DNA of 64,000 nt, taken from the NCBI GenBank assembly GCA_034436355.1, contig DAOTVQ010000047.1, positions 124,001 through 188,000 of the forward strand, written 5' to 3'. The stretch comes from CP2-2F sp034436355. Its GTDB lineage: Bacteria; Chloroflexota; Anaerolineae; Aggregatilineales; UBA2796. Position 1 is the stretch's first letter, and each line of letters begins with the position of its first letter. The position numbers and the translations under genes were made by a program. The notes under the pieces were generated by a model. The model ran no database searches. It was not told where the DNA came from and saw nothing but the letters and a program-made list of their open reading frames with translations. This document shows positions 8,614 to 18,011 of the stretch, one piece after another.

Positions 8614-11600
8614 ATGGATGCGACCCAATTCTCAGCCAATCTGAGTGAACGCCACAAGGCAGAGTTGATCGCCACCTCTGCCGCTTTACTCAATTACCCA
8701 TTGCATGTGCCAACGCAGCGCCTAGACTCCTTTGCGCTGCGCCTGCACCGCATTGAGCCGCCGCGTGACCGCGATCTGCCCGTCCTGACGCCTCAGCCAT
8801 TGTTGCGCCCTGCACCACAGTGGATCAGCCTTGCGCGTGCTGCCTTGCAAGCACCACCACCCACCTTGATCATCGGTTATGAGGCAGCCCTTGCTCGCGC
8901 AGCCGATGCGCTGATCGCTGAACGCCCTGTGGTGCTGAGTGGCACCTCAGGCAGCGGCAAAACCGCTTTCTTGCGCGCACTCGCCGCCAACCCGCGCCTG
9001 CAAGCGCACTTTTCCGTCATTTTGTGGCTGGATGTGCTGCCCGACCGCGAAACCTTTGCGCGCCTGTTGGCGCTCGCCCTTGATGCACCACACATTCTGA
9101 GCGCAGCACCCGAAGCACAGCCCGCCATGCTAAGCGCAGCCCTTCAGGCACAGCGCGCCGTCCTGCTCTGCGATTTTGCCCTCCCAGAAGCAGATCGCGC
9201 CTGGTTGAGCGCCCTTGCGCCGCACACTGCCCGCCTGAGTGCTGCTCTGCCTGATCCAAATGCTGAGCAGATCATGCTTGGCAAGCTGCCTAGCCCTGCC
9301 GTGCGCCAGTGGCTGGCGGAGCAGACGCCCCTCAGCCCTGCTGAACTGGATAGCTTAACCGAACTAATCGACGGTCAGGCTGCTCTGCTGCGCCTGTGCG
9401 CGGCACTGCTGGCTGAAGATGATCTAACACCTGTGCAGCTCATCGAAATTTTGCGTGCTGCGCCCACTGATCAGCGTTATGCTACCTTGCTGCGCGAGTC
9501 GATCAACACCTTTCCCGCCGAATACCGCGCCCTGTGTCACGATCTAGCCGCGACGCAGCCTTTGCTGCTGCCCAGCAGCCTGATCACCGAACGTATAGGG
9601 CATCCCGTCGCAGCGCGGCGCGCCCTCACCTTTTTGGCACGCCGCCGCCTGATTGATTTGCACCCAATGCCCGAAGGCGATTTGTGCAGCATTCTCTTTC
9701 GGCTGCCCGCAGATCAGATCAGCGAGGCTGCCCAGCCTTTTTCGGTTGCGCCGCGCACCTTTGAGCGCTTCAGCCAGCTTGACCTTGTGCAAGACGAGCG
9801 CGCCGCACGCGCCGAATTTCTGCATAAGCAAGGCATTGCGCTCACTGAAGAAAATCGCCCTGATGAGGCTGCTGAGTCCCTACACCAAGCGCTAACGCTG
9901 CGCCAAGCGCTGAATGCGCCGTATGCCATCGCCGAGACGCTCAGCGCGCTTGGACGGCTTGCCTACCTGAACGGTGATGATGCCGCCGCCATTGCACACC
10001 TTGAGGCGGCTGCTGAACTCTTGCATAAATTGCGCGATGTGCCTGCCCTAGAACTGCTGCGACTGGCACTCTGCCGCGCTTATGCCCGTGCAGGCAGGCT
10101 AGAGGCGGCGCTCTCCATCGTGGATGATGAGTCCGCACCGCCCGCTGACCTTGCCGCGCTCTACCGCGCACGCGGCGATTGGGAAAAGGCATTAGAATGC
10201 TACGAGCGCTGGACAGCCACGACGGATGATAGCGAAGATGGCTGGCTGTTGGCACAGATCGGGCGCGCCGAAACGCTCATCTTGGCAGGCAGGGCAGAAG
10301 AAGCGCTGCACAGCGCGCCGCAAGGTAGCTTCACGGCACTGTGGGCGCAAGCGCTGATCTGCCAGCTATCAGGCGATCTAGAGGGTGCCTTAAACAGCTA
10401 TGCCGCCCTTGAGTCAGTGACTCCGCACGCATGGCGCGGCACGGTGGCGCGCAGCGCAGCCCGTGTCTTGGCGGCACGCGGCGAGGTGCGCGAGGCTGCC
10501 ATGCTGGTTGGCGCGGAAGGCGTTTGGTATGAGGCGCGCCAGCCCTACGCCGCCTTTGCGCGCCAGCGGCTCAGCTTGGCGCTCTATGCGCATTTCTGCC
10601 TGATGCTTGGCGATTCTGACAATGCGCTGCGTGCCGCACAGGAATCGCGTGCGCTGCGCGCCGAACGCGCTGACCCTGAAGCAGAGGCAATTGCTTGCCG
10701 TGTGCTAGGGCGTTTGGCATGGCAAGCGGGCGATTATGAAGGTGCGATGGCAGCCTTTGAAGCAGAGCTGAAGGCACTCAGCGCGCCAAGCCTACGTGAT
10801 GATGCTGAACGTGCCATTGTGCTGCACCTGTTAGGCGATCTGCACCGTGAACAGCGCAATTTCGAGCGTGCCGCAGCCTGCTATCGGCGCGCCTTAAGCT
10901 ATCATGGCACTAACCCCTCAGAGCGCTTGCTCACGCTGCTGGCGCTTGCCGAATGCCTTGCCGAACTTGGTCGCAACACTGAGTCGCTTGAGGTTGGCGC
11001 AGAGGCAGTTGCCGCGCTCTATCCGCACGCCGAAAGCGCTGATCTTGCCCTTGTTGGCAGCGTGTTGGCAAAGCAGGCGCAGCGCCAAGCGGCGTTTGGT
11101 CGCCCTGAGCGTGCGCTTGCCATCGGTGAGCATTGGCTGCACACCCTGACCGAACGCTTTGAAGAAGCGCTTAATCACCCGGAGTCGGCTCTAAATGCGC
11201 TGGCAATTGGTCTCTATCTGCGTAGTATGCCCAACTCAGCGCTGGCGGAGCATGATCCAATCCGCTTGATTGACCTTGCCGAACGGGCGCTGCTCATCAC
11301 CGAGACGCGGGCACCGCAAACACAGGCAGCGTGGGCAGCCCGCCGCGATCTGGCAGAACTTTATGGGCGGCTTGGGCATTGGGCGGAGTCAGCAGAGGTC
11401 TTAGCGCCGCTTTTGGCACAGGTGCGCCAAATGAGCGTGCCTGAAGGCGAAACCGGCTATTTGGCGCTGGCTGTGCATAAGGGCGTGGCACGTGCTGCCG
11501 CCAACTTAGGTGATTTGGCATTGGCGGTTAGGCATTATGAGGCAGCCCTGCCTTACGAGACCGATGAACAAGCGCGCTGCTTGCTCTGTTTGGAAGCGGC

Positions 11601-13305
11601 GGAAGCCTGCCACACCGCCGGTGATGATGCTTGTGCCGCTGAATACTACACACAAGCTGCTGCCCTGCTGCGCCGCCAGCGCGATGCCAAACGCTACGCC
11701 GAGACGCTCATCGCGCTTGGCTATGGGCGCTTGCGCCTGAAGCAGCACAGCGCCGCTGTAGAAGCCTTTCAAGAGGCGCTGCGTGCTATGGAGCGCACCA
11801 CCAAGCCTGAGGCAGCGCTTATGGCGCAGCTTTATGCCGATTTAGGCGCCGCCTATGCCGCACTTGGTCAGACACGCGGCGCAGCAGGTGCCTTCAAGCA
11901 GGCATTAGGGCTGATTGACCAATTCAGCGCGCCTGAACGCTATGCCGCTATCCTAACTGCCTTTGCCCGTTCAGAGATGCTGTTGGAGGCATATCAAAGC
12001 GCTGCAACTGCCTACCAAGAGGTGCTGCAATTCGATCATTCGCCTGCCGAGCGCCGAAAGTTGCTCAGCGAGCAAGCCGCCGCACTCAGCAAGTTAGGGC
12101 AAGTGCGAGAGGCGATCCACGCCTACGAACAAGCGCTAACCCTCTCTGAAGATGCGGCTGAGCGCGCTGCCCTTCAGCAAGCACTTGGCGAACTCTATAT
12201 GCTGTTGGAAGATTTCGACACAGCACGCGCACAGTATGAAGCTGCCCTTGATGGCGCGCCACCTGAGCAAGTTGGTGCACTGTGGCACGCACTAGGCGAA
12301 CTTCAACGCGCCGAGGCGAATTCCGATGCTGCCATCAACGCCTATACGCACGCTTTGCTGCACTTAGATGCACGCCGTGCTTCTGCTCTGCGGGCTGCTA
12401 CTGAACGTGCCATCGGTGAGCTGTATCTTGCCACGCAGCGCCCACAGCAGGCAATCCCGCCTTTAGAGCGCGCCTTAGAGCTGGAAAAGGCTCAGCCACG
12501 CCAAGCCACTGGGACGCTAATCACGCTGATGCAGGCACTTGCCCAAGCCCACGAAGCCTGCGGCGACCTTGCCCGTGCGGTTGCCTATCACCACAGCGTG
12601 TTGGTCTATCAGGATGCCCACAGCGTCCTTGACGATCACCTTGCCACACTTGGGCAGTTAGCGCGGCTCTATATGCAACTAGGGCGCTATGGCGAAGTCC
12701 TCAAGGCGGCTGAGGAAGCACTCCGCCTTGAAGCACCCCTTTCGCGCCCGAATTATGCGCGCCTTAGCCAGACCTATTTTATGTATGGCAAGGCACAGCA
12801 CGGGCTGCATCAGCTTGACCTTGCCGCTGCCAATCTGCGCCGTGCCATAAAAACTCCCCGCCCAACGCCTATCCAAGAGGCAGCCCGCCAAGCCCTTGCC
12901 GAAGTTGAGGCAGAGATCGCCCGCCACGAGCAAACCCTTGCCGCTGCTGAGCAATCGCGCCTATTGTTGGAGCGCACGCGCCTGCCCGACCTGAAAAGCC
13001 TCGCGTTTGTGATCGCGCTCCAAGCGCAGAGCAACCACGCACTCGGACGCCTTGAGGCAGCTCAAACGCACCTTGAAGCACTTATCGCTTTGCTGCGCCA
13101 GCGCCGCCACGAGATGAGCGCCAATGCTGATCCAACCCTTCAAACGCTGCTGCTGCTGCTGCGCGGTGCAGAAGCGACCAACGCCCAGCTCACGGCGGCT
13201 GAATACCGCGCCGCCCTAGAGTCGCTTCAACGCGAGCCACATCCGAATGCAGCCTTGCTATGGGTCGTGCGCTTTTTGTTAGAAGGCAAGAAAGCAACGC
13301 CGTGA
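8614..13305 (+). CDS. giant P-loop NTPase with TPR array (STAND-like)
   Basis: The 1563-residue protein begins with about 85 residues of unknown type. An NTPase follows with Walker A GTSGSGKT at 110-117 and a probable Walker B VLLCDF near residue 185, then a predicted winged-helix region near 300-380. From about 400 to the end it is almost entirely helical TPR-like repeats rich in Ala, Leu and Glu. This order (NTPase, winged helix, superstructure-forming repeats) is that of STAND signalling ATPases, which oligomerise on sensing a ligand or partner. No N-terminal effector such as a nuclease or TIR is recognisable. The exporter permease that follows overlaps its stop codon (GTGA), so it is cotranscribed with polysaccharide export. 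Function unknown. Confidence 0.75.
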   Translation: MDATQFSANLSERHKAELIATSAALLNYPLHVPTQRLDSFALRLHRIEPPRDRDLPVLTPQPLLRPAPQWISLARAALQAPPPTLIIGYEAALARAADALIAERPVVLSGTSGSGKTAFLRALAANPRLQAHFSVILWLDVLPDRETFARLLALALDAPHILSAAPEAQPAMLSAALQAQRAVLLCDFALPEADRAWLSALAPHTARLSAALPDPNAEQIMLGKLPSPAVRQWLAEQTPLSPAELDSLTELIDGQAALLRLCAALLAEDDLTPVQLIEILRAAPTDQRYATLLRESINTFPAEYRALCHDLAATQPLLLPSSLITERIGHPVAARRALTFLARRRLIDLHPMPEGDLCSILFRLPADQISEAAQPFSVAPRTFERFSQLDLVQDERAARAEFLHKQGIALTEENRPDEAAESLHQALTLRQALNAPYAIAETLSALGRLAYLNGDDAAAIAHLEAAAELLHKLRDVPALELLRLALCRAYARAGRLEAALSIVDDESAPPADLAALYRARGDWEKALECYERWTATTDDSEDGWLLAQIGRAETLILAGRAEEALHSAPQGSFTALWAQALICQLSGDLEGALNSYAALESVTPHAWRGTVARSAARVLAARGEVREAAMLVGAEGVWYEARQPYAAFARQRLSLALYAHFCLMLGDSDNALRAAQESRALRAERADPEAEAIACRVLGRLAWQAGDYEGAMAAFEAELKALSAPSLRDDAERAIVLHLLGDLHREQRNFERAAACYRRALSYHGTNPSERLLTLLALAECLAELGRNTESLEVGAEAVAALYPHAESADLALVGSVLAKQAQRQAAFGRPERALAIGEHWLHTLTERFEEALNHPESALNALAIGLYLRSMPNSALAEHDPIRLIDLAERALLITETRAPQTQAAWAARRDLAELYGRLGHWAESAEVLAPLLAQVRQMSVPEGETGYLALAVHKGVARAAANLGDLALAVRHYEAALPYETDEQARCLLCLEAAEACHTAGDDACAAEYYTQAAALLRRQRDAKRYAETLIALGYGRLRLKQHSAAVEAFQEALRAMERTTKPEAALMAQLYADLGAAYAALGQTRGAAGAFKQALGLIDQFSAPERYAAILTAFARSEMLLEAYQSAATAYQEVLQFDHSPAERRKLLSEQAAALSKLGQVREAIHAYEQALTLSEDAAERAALQQALGELYMLLEDFDTARAQYEAALDGAPPEQVGALWHALGELQRAEANSDAAINAYTHALLHLDARRASALRAATERAIGELYLATQRPQQAIPPLERALELEKAQPRQATGTLITLMQALAQAHEACGDLARAVAYHHSVLVYQDAHSVLDDHLATLGQLARLYMQLGRYGEVLKAAEEALRLEAPLSRPNYARLSQTYFMYGKAQHGLHQLDLAAANLRRAIKTPRPTPIQEAARQALAEVEAEIARHEQTLAAAEQSRLLLERTRLPDLKSLAFVIALQAQSNHALGRLEAAQTHLEALIALLRQRRHEMSANADPTLQTLLLLLRGAEATNAQLTAAEYRAALESLQREPHPNAALLWVVRFLLEGKKATP

Positions 13306-14087
13306 ACCTCTTTCGCTACCGCGATGCAGCCCTGAGCCTTGCGCTGCTTAACCTGCGGCTGCGCTATAACCACACCCTAATCGGTGCGGCGTGGAGCTTG
13401 GTCAACCCGCTTTTCTTCATGCTGATCTTCACCTTTGTGTTCAGCGTGCTGCTGCCCAACGATACGCCTGATTTTCCCGTCTTTGTGCTTTCGGCGCTGC
13501 TGGCATGGAATTACTTTCAGGCAGCCATCAGCAACGCGGCAATCAGCGTGACCAACGGGCGCGGACTGGTGTTGAAGATCGCCTTTCCGCGTGCTGTGCT
13601 GCCCTTGGCGGCTATCCTCACCGAGTTGGTCACCTTCAGCCTTGCCCTGAGTGTTGTGGTCGGCGTGCTGTATCTATCAGGGCGTGGGCTAGGTGCAGGG
13701 CTGTTGGCACTGCCATTGTTAGTGCTGCTGCTCACCCTTTTGGCAGTCGGCGTTGGGCTAGGGCTGGCTGCCCTGAATGTGCGCTTGCGCGATACACAAG
13801 AATTTTTAAGCGTGTTCCTGTTTGGCTGGTTCTTCATGACGCCGATCCTCTACCGTTTGGAGAGCATTCCCGCCGAGCGCGAGTTGCTCGGCATCAGCGC
13901 ACGGACGTTCGTTCAGGTCATTAATCCACTTTCACCCCTGATCACGGCTTTTCGTCAGGCGATCTATGAACAGCGCTTCCCCGATCTCAGCTTGTTGGGC
14001 AACGCTGCGCTCTCTGCTTGTGCGCTGTTTATCGTCGGTGTCTTGATCTTCGGGCGCGCCAGCCGCACCTTTGCCGAGACGCTATGA
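13302..14087 (+). CDS. ABC-2 polysaccharide export permease (Wzm-like)
   Basis: The 261-residue integral membrane protein begins YRDAALSLALLNLRLRY and continues GAAWSLVNPLFFMLIFTFVF, the usual start of Wzm/KpsM/TagG-type ABC-2 exporters, with six hydrophobic segments. It would form the channel moving a lipid-linked glycan to the outer face. GTG at 13302 overlaps the preceding stop (GTGA). An in-frame ATG at 13260 adds residues inside the preceding gene that the family lacks. Confidence 0.88.
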   Translation: MNLFRYRDAALSLALLNLRLRYNHTLIGAAWSLVNPLFFMLIFTFVFSVLLPNDTPDFPVFVLSALLAWNYFQAAISNAAISVTNGRGLVLKIAFPRAVLPLAAILTELVTFSLALSVVVGVLYLSGRGLGAGLLALPLLVLLLTLLAVGVGLGLAALNVRLRDTQEFLSVFLFGWFFMTPILYRLESIPAERELLGISARTFVQVINPLSPLITAFRQAIYEQRFPDLSLLGNAALSACALFIVGVLIFGRASRTFAETL

Positions 14088-14854
14088 ACAGCCTTGAAGC
14101 ACATGCGCTCTCCAAAACATTCACCATCATCCGCAACCGCGCCGAGACGGTCAGCGGCTTCTTCATAGACCTTGCGCGCTTTTGGCGCAAACCTGAGCAT
14201 ATCCCGTTTGTGGCACTGCAAAACATCTCGTTCAAGGTGGCAGCAGGCGAAACACTTGGCATCATTGGCGCCAACGGCAGTGGCAAAAGCACACTGCTCA
14301 AGTTGTTGGCAGGCATCTACGCGCCCACTTCAGGCACAGTCCGCGTTAATGGGCGATTGGTGGCACTCTTGGAGCTAGGCGCAGGCTTTCACCCTGAACT
14401 GAGCGGACGTGAGAACATTCTGCTGAACGGTGCGCTGTATGGGCATACGCGGGCAAGCATGGCGCGCCGCGTGGCAGAAATCGCCGATTTTGCCGAGATT
14501 GCGCCCTTCCTCGATACGCCGCTGAAGCACTATTCCAGCGGGATGCAGGCGCGGCTTGGCTTTGCCATTGCGATGGCAACCCCTGCCGAGATCATGCTGT
14601 TGGATGAAGTGCTTGCCGTTGGCGATTTGGCATTCCAAGCGCAGTGTGTGGCAAAGCTACGCCAATTGCAGGCGGCAGGGCGCACATTGGTGCTTGTTTC
14701 GCACACCTTAGAGTTGGTGCAGGAGCTATGTGATCGCGCCCTGTGGCTGCACAAGGGCTGCTTGATGGCAGCAGGCAGCCCTGACCAAGTCATCGCCGCC
14801 TATGCCGCACATTGCGCTATGCCCGCCGCGCAAACGCTTGTATGGTCTGGCTAA
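14084..14854 (+). CDS. ABC exporter ATPase (Wzt-like)
   Basis: The 256-residue ATPase has Walker A GANGSGKST at 62-70, a signature of the exporter form YSSGMQARLGFA, and Walker B IMLLDEVLAVGD, all characteristic of Wzt/TagH/KpsT. Its ATG overlaps the permease stop. It ends soon after the nucleotide-binding domain, so the C-terminal glycan-binding domain of O9a-type Wzt proteins is absent; export is more likely of the undecaprenyl-linked, non-capped type. Its last 38 bases overlap the 3' end of the convergent epimerase gene. Confidence 0.9.
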   Translation: MNSLEAHALSKTFTIIRNRAETVSGFFIDLARFWRKPEHIPFVALQNISFKVAAGETLGIIGANGSGKSTLLKLLAGIYAPTSGTVRVNGRLVALLELGAGFHPELSGRENILLNGALYGHTRASMARRVAEIADFAEIAPFLDTPLKHYSSGMQARLGFAIAMATPAEIMLLDEVLAVGDLAFQAQCVAKLRQLQAAGRTLVLVSHTLELVQELCDRALWLHKGCLMAAGSPDQVIAAYAAHCAMPAAQTLVWSG

Positions 14855-15758
14855 TGCCCTCTGCCAACGGCGTTTCATAAATGTGGGACGGAAAGGCATT
14901 GTAAAGGGCAGTGCCATCGGTGCCTTCCGAGAAGGGCAGCGGCGCATCGCCATGTGTGATTCGCACATTGGGCGCATACTCCATGATCAGCGCTGCAATC
15001 TCGCCAATGCTGATGGGTGTGGTGCCAAGGTTAAAGACATGCGCGCCGTTTAGCGGCATCTCCGCTGCCGCGATGAATTGGCGGGCAACATCGCTCGCAA
15101 AGTGCATTTGTGTTTTGCCGCCAAAGCTGATGTGATAATCCTTGCCGTGTGCAGCAGCTTGCATTGCTTTGGTCGGCTCGCTGGTCAAGCCCTGATCGCG
15201 CCCTAAGCCATAGACCGTGAAAGGACGCAAACCTGTGCTGCTGAGGCTGTGATCTTGCCAGTAGAGGCGTGCGGTGCCTTCATTTGCCTGTTTATAGACG
15301 CCGTAAAGCGTGCGCGGCTGCAAAGGCGCATCATGCGGCAGCAAACGATACGGATAATCGGCAGCGTTGCCGTACACGGCGATGGAGGAGGCATAAGCAA
15401 GGTGCGGAATACCGCGTTGCCGCGCTGCCTCAAACATATTAACCGTGCCAACCACGTTCACTTGAGCGCCTAAGACGGGATTCGCACGGCAGGCTGGCAC
15501 TTGCAGCGCCGCAAGGTGAATGATGTGCGTAACGCTGTGCGCTTCTAAGGTTGCCTTCACCTGCGCGAAATCGGTCAGGTCGCCATGCACAAAGGTGATC
15601 GCCTCTTGCGCTTCACGCGGCAGCAACAAATCCAGCCGTCCGCGATCTGTGCTAAGGTCAAAGCCGATGGCGCGCTTACCTTCACGGTGCAGGTGATAGA
15701 GCGTCCAGGCGCCAATGCAGCCCATACAACCACTCACAAGGTAGGTTGGCTCAGCCAT
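14817..15758 (-). CDS. NAD-dependent sugar-nucleotide epimerase/dehydratase (SDR)
   Basis: The 313-residue protein of the extended short-chain dehydrogenase family has the N-terminal dinucleotide-binding run SGCMGCIGAWT, the acidic FDLS after beta-2, HLAALQVP, and the catalytic YGVYK (Tyr-x3-Lys). It likely modifies a nucleotide sugar for the surface glycan exported by the convergent ABC pair. The ATG at 15758 was preferred to a TTG four codons upstream because AGGA stands about 12 bases before it. Its 3' end overlaps the exporter ATPase by 38 bases. Confidence 0.85.
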   Translation of the reverse strand: MAEPTYLVSGCMGCIGAWTLYHLHREGKRAIGFDLSTDRGRLDLLLPREAQEAITFVHGDLTDFAQVKATLEAHSVTHIIHLAALQVPACRANPVLGAQVNVVGTVNMFEAARQRGIPHLAYASSIAVYGNAADYPYRLLPHDAPLQPRTLYGVYKQANEGTARLYWQDHSLSSTGLRPFTVYGLGRDQGLTSEPTKAMQAAAHGKDYHISFGGKTQMHFASDVARQFIAAAEMPLNGAHVFNLGTTPISIGEIAALIMEYAPNVRITHGDAPLPFSEGTDGTALYNAFPSHIYETPLAEGISQTIQAFARRA

Positions 15759-15890
15759 GTTATAGTCCAATCCTGTGTGCAGGCGAATGGCGCTGAAAGT
15801 AACACACGCTGCGTTGCCCTGTCAAGGCGCACCCTTCACAAGGATGCAGGCTGCGTTATGATTCAAGAACAATTGCCAAGTGAGGGAACA

Positions 15891-16718
15891 ATGCGAACCA
15901 CAATCCGCGATCTTCAGCGCCTGAAAGCCGAAGGGCGGCGTTTTGCCATGCTGACCGCTTATGATGCCACCGCAGCCCGCCTTGTGGAAGCGGCGGGCAT
16001 CCCTATCATCCTCGTGGGTGATTCGCTGGGCATGGTGGTGCAAGGGCAAGCGACCACCATCCCTGTAACGCTCGATCAGATGGTCTATCATACGCAGATG
16101 GTGGTGCGTGGCACCCATAAGGCGCTCATCGTGGCAGATTTGCCCTTTGCCACCTATCAGGTTAGCCCTGAACAAGCGCTGATCAGCGCGGCACGGCTGA
16201 TGCAAGAAGGCGGCGCCGGCGCGGTGAAACTGGAAGGCGGCGAGGGGCTTGCACCAACCGTCGCACGCCTAACAGAGGCGGGCATTCCGGTGATGGCGCA
16301 CATCGGCTTGACGCCACAGCACGTGCATCAGCTTGGCGGCTGGCGTGTGCAAGGGCGTGTGCTTCAGGCAGCGCGGGCATTGGTGGCGGCTGCCAAAGCG
16401 CATGAGGCAGGCGGTGCCTTTGCCATTGTGCTGGAAGGTATCCCCGCAGCGTTGGCAGCCCATATCACAGCACACCTAAGCATTCCAACCATTGGGATTG
16501 GCGCAGGCGTAGGCTGTGACGCTCAGGTGCAGGTCTTTCACGATTTGCTGGGGCTGATTGAGGAATTTACACCGAAACATGCCCACCACTACGCCGAATT
16601 GGGTGCGGCAATCCGTGCAGCGGTGGCGCAGTATGCCGCTGATGTGCAAGCTGGCAGCTTTCCAACCGAAGCACACAGCTTCAGCATGGATGACAGCATC
16701 CTAGCGCAGTTGGATTAG
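15891..16718 (+). CDS. panB: 3-methyl-2-oxobutanoate hydroxymethyltransferase
   Basis: PanB transfers a hydroxymethyl group from methylene-tetrahydrofolate to 2-oxoisovalerate to give ketopantoate, the first step to pantothenate and CoA. The 275-residue protein shows AMLTAYDATAARL, the metal-site segment ILVGDSLGMVVQG, VKLEGGE, MAHIGLTPQ and GIGAGVGCDAQV in order. ATG 15891 has GAGG five bases upstream; an ATG at 15858 adds an unconserved tail without a site. The gene stands alone here, and acpS, another user of the CoA pathway, lies about 1 kb away. Confidence 0.95.
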   Translation: MRTTIRDLQRLKAEGRRFAMLTAYDATAARLVEAAGIPIILVGDSLGMVVQGQATTIPVTLDQMVYHTQMVVRGTHKALIVADLPFATYQVSPEQALISAARLMQEGGAGAVKLEGGEGLAPTVARLTEAGIPVMAHIGLTPQHVHQLGGWRVQGRVLQAARALVAAAKAHEAGGAFAIVLEGIPAALAAHITAHLSIPTIGIGAGVGCDAQVQVFHDLLGLIEEFTPKHAHHYAELGAAIRAAVAQYAADVQAGSFPTEAHSFSMDDSILAQLD

Positions 16719-16735
16719 GACTGTGCATTTTGCTA

Positions 16736-16772
16736 CAAATGGGTATGATCGGCGCTGAATCTACCCAATTTG
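16736..16772. repeat. imperfect inverted repeat before the FAH gene
   Basis: CAAATGGGTA at 16736-16745 is nearly the reverse complement of TACCCAATTTG at 16762-16772 (one base bulged), with 16 bases between. It sits between panB and the FAH gene and could be an operator or an RNA hairpin. Confidence 0.4.
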
Positions 16773-16792
16773 CTAAATGAGGACACTGCCCT

Positions 16793-17641
16793 ATGCGTTT
16801 TGCAACGATACTCTATCAAGGCGTGCCACGCCTCGCCGCCGCGCTCGATGAGCAATCACCGCGCCTGATAGAAGGCTTTGCGGATATGTTCAGCGTAATT
16901 GCTGCGCCGCGCCCAACCCTTGAGGCTGCCTATGCAAACGGCAAGCCGCTGCCAGAGACAGGCTGGCGTTGGTTAGCGCCCCTGCCGCGTCCCGGCAAGA
17001 TCATTGCCATTGGCTTGAACTATGCCGACCACTGCCGTGAAACCGGACAGCAGCCGCCCGAAAAGCCGCTTATCTTCGCCAAACTGAACAGCAGTGTCAT
17101 CGGCAATGGTGACGTTATTGAGTGGGATCCGTCCATCACAAATCGCGTGGACTATGAGGCTGAACTTGCGGTGGTGATCGGCAAGGAAACGCGCCTCGTC
17201 TCTGAAGAAAACGCCCTCTCGCACGTTTTTGGCTATACGGCTGCTAATGATGTCAGCGCCCGCGATCTACAGGCAGGCGACGGTCAGTGGACACGCGCCA
17301 AGGGCATGGATACCTTCTGCCCACTCGGACCGTGGCTCGTCAGTGCGGATGAAATCCCTGATCCGCAAAACCTGGCAATTCGCTGCACTGTGAACGGCGA
17401 AGTGCGCCAAGCGAGCAACACCCGCGAGATGATCTTTGGCGTGAAAGCGATCATCAGCTATGTGTCGCGTGTTTTTACGCTCTATCCAGGCGATGTGATC
17501 CTGACTGGCACGCCTTCGGGTGTGGGCAATGTGATGCAACCGCCGCGTCTGCTCACGGATAAGGCGTCGGTCGTGGTGGAGATTGAAAAGCTAGGGCGCT
17601 TGGAGAACATCTGCCGCGAACTAACCTTCCGCGTGCGTTAG
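16793..17641 (+). CDS. fumarylacetoacetate hydrolase family protein
   Basis: The 282-residue enzyme of the FAH superfamily has GLNYADHCRETG at the start of the catalytic domain, the metal-binding VDYEAELAVVIG (Glu and Asp ligands), NDVSARDLQ, and the closing TGTPSGVGNVMQPP. Members cleave or decarboxylate beta-diketo acids, including oxaloacetate decarboxylases and acylpyruvases; the specific substrate is not readable. GAGGA stands about 10 bases before the ATG. Its stop overlaps that of the convergent acpS by four bases. Confidence 0.9.
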   Translation: MRFATILYQGVPRLAAALDEQSPRLIEGFADMFSVIAAPRPTLEAAYANGKPLPETGWRWLAPLPRPGKIIAIGLNYADHCRETGQQPPEKPLIFAKLNSSVIGNGDVIEWDPSITNRVDYEAELAVVIGKETRLVSEENALSHVFGYTAANDVSARDLQAGDGQWTRAKGMDTFCPLGPWLVSADEIPDPQNLAIRCTVNGEVRQASNTREMIFGVKAIISYVSRVFTLYPGDVILTGTPSGVGNVMQPPRLLTDKASVVVEIEKLGRLENICRELTFRVR

Positions 17642-18000
17642 CCAAGCGCCACCACAAAAGCGATGGCATGTGTTTCGGTGTGGCTGAGGCTCACTTCCCA
17701 CGCTGCAAGCTGTAGATCGCGGGCAAGGGCTGCGGCTGCGCCATGCAGCCGCAGGGTAGGTCTGCCGCGTGCGTCGCAGTCTATCTCCAGATCCACCCAG
17801 CGCACAGCACCTATCCCTGTGCCAAGCGCCTTGGCAGCTGCCTCTTTAGCGGCAAAACGGGCGGCAAGGCGCTGTGGCTGTTCGGCGCAGATTTCGCGTT
17901 CGCGCTCGGTGAAAAACCGTGCGTAGAAGCGCTCACCGTGCCGCGCCAAAGCACGCCTGACGCGCTCCACCTCGATCATATCAACGCCGATCCGCAACAT
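17638..18000 (-). CDS. acpS: holo-[acyl-carrier-protein] synthase
   Basis: AcpS moves the phosphopantetheine arm of CoA to apo-ACP, activating fatty-acid synthesis. The 120-residue length is typical. It shows IGVDMIEVERV (metal-binding Asp), the FFTERE segment, the catalytic RFAAKEAAAKALGTG and the C-terminal SLSHTETHAIAFV. It is followed on the same strand by nothing, as the FAH gene converges on it. The small unknown gene upstream on the same strand (18012-18341) ends 11 bases before this start, so the two likely share a transcript. Confidence 0.95.
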   Translation of the reverse strand: MLRIGVDMIEVERVRRALARHGERFYARFFTEREREICAEQPQRLAARFAAKEAAAKALGTGIGAVRWVDLEIDCDARGRPTLRLHGAAAALARDLQLAAWEVSLSHTETHAIAFVVALG

Positions 18001-18011
18001 GGCGGGTGCTT

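Noticed and set aside
8614..13305. Repeated segments in the giant gene considered as DNA repeats
   Set aside because: Similarity is at the level of TPR helices only; no near-identical DNA repeats were seen.
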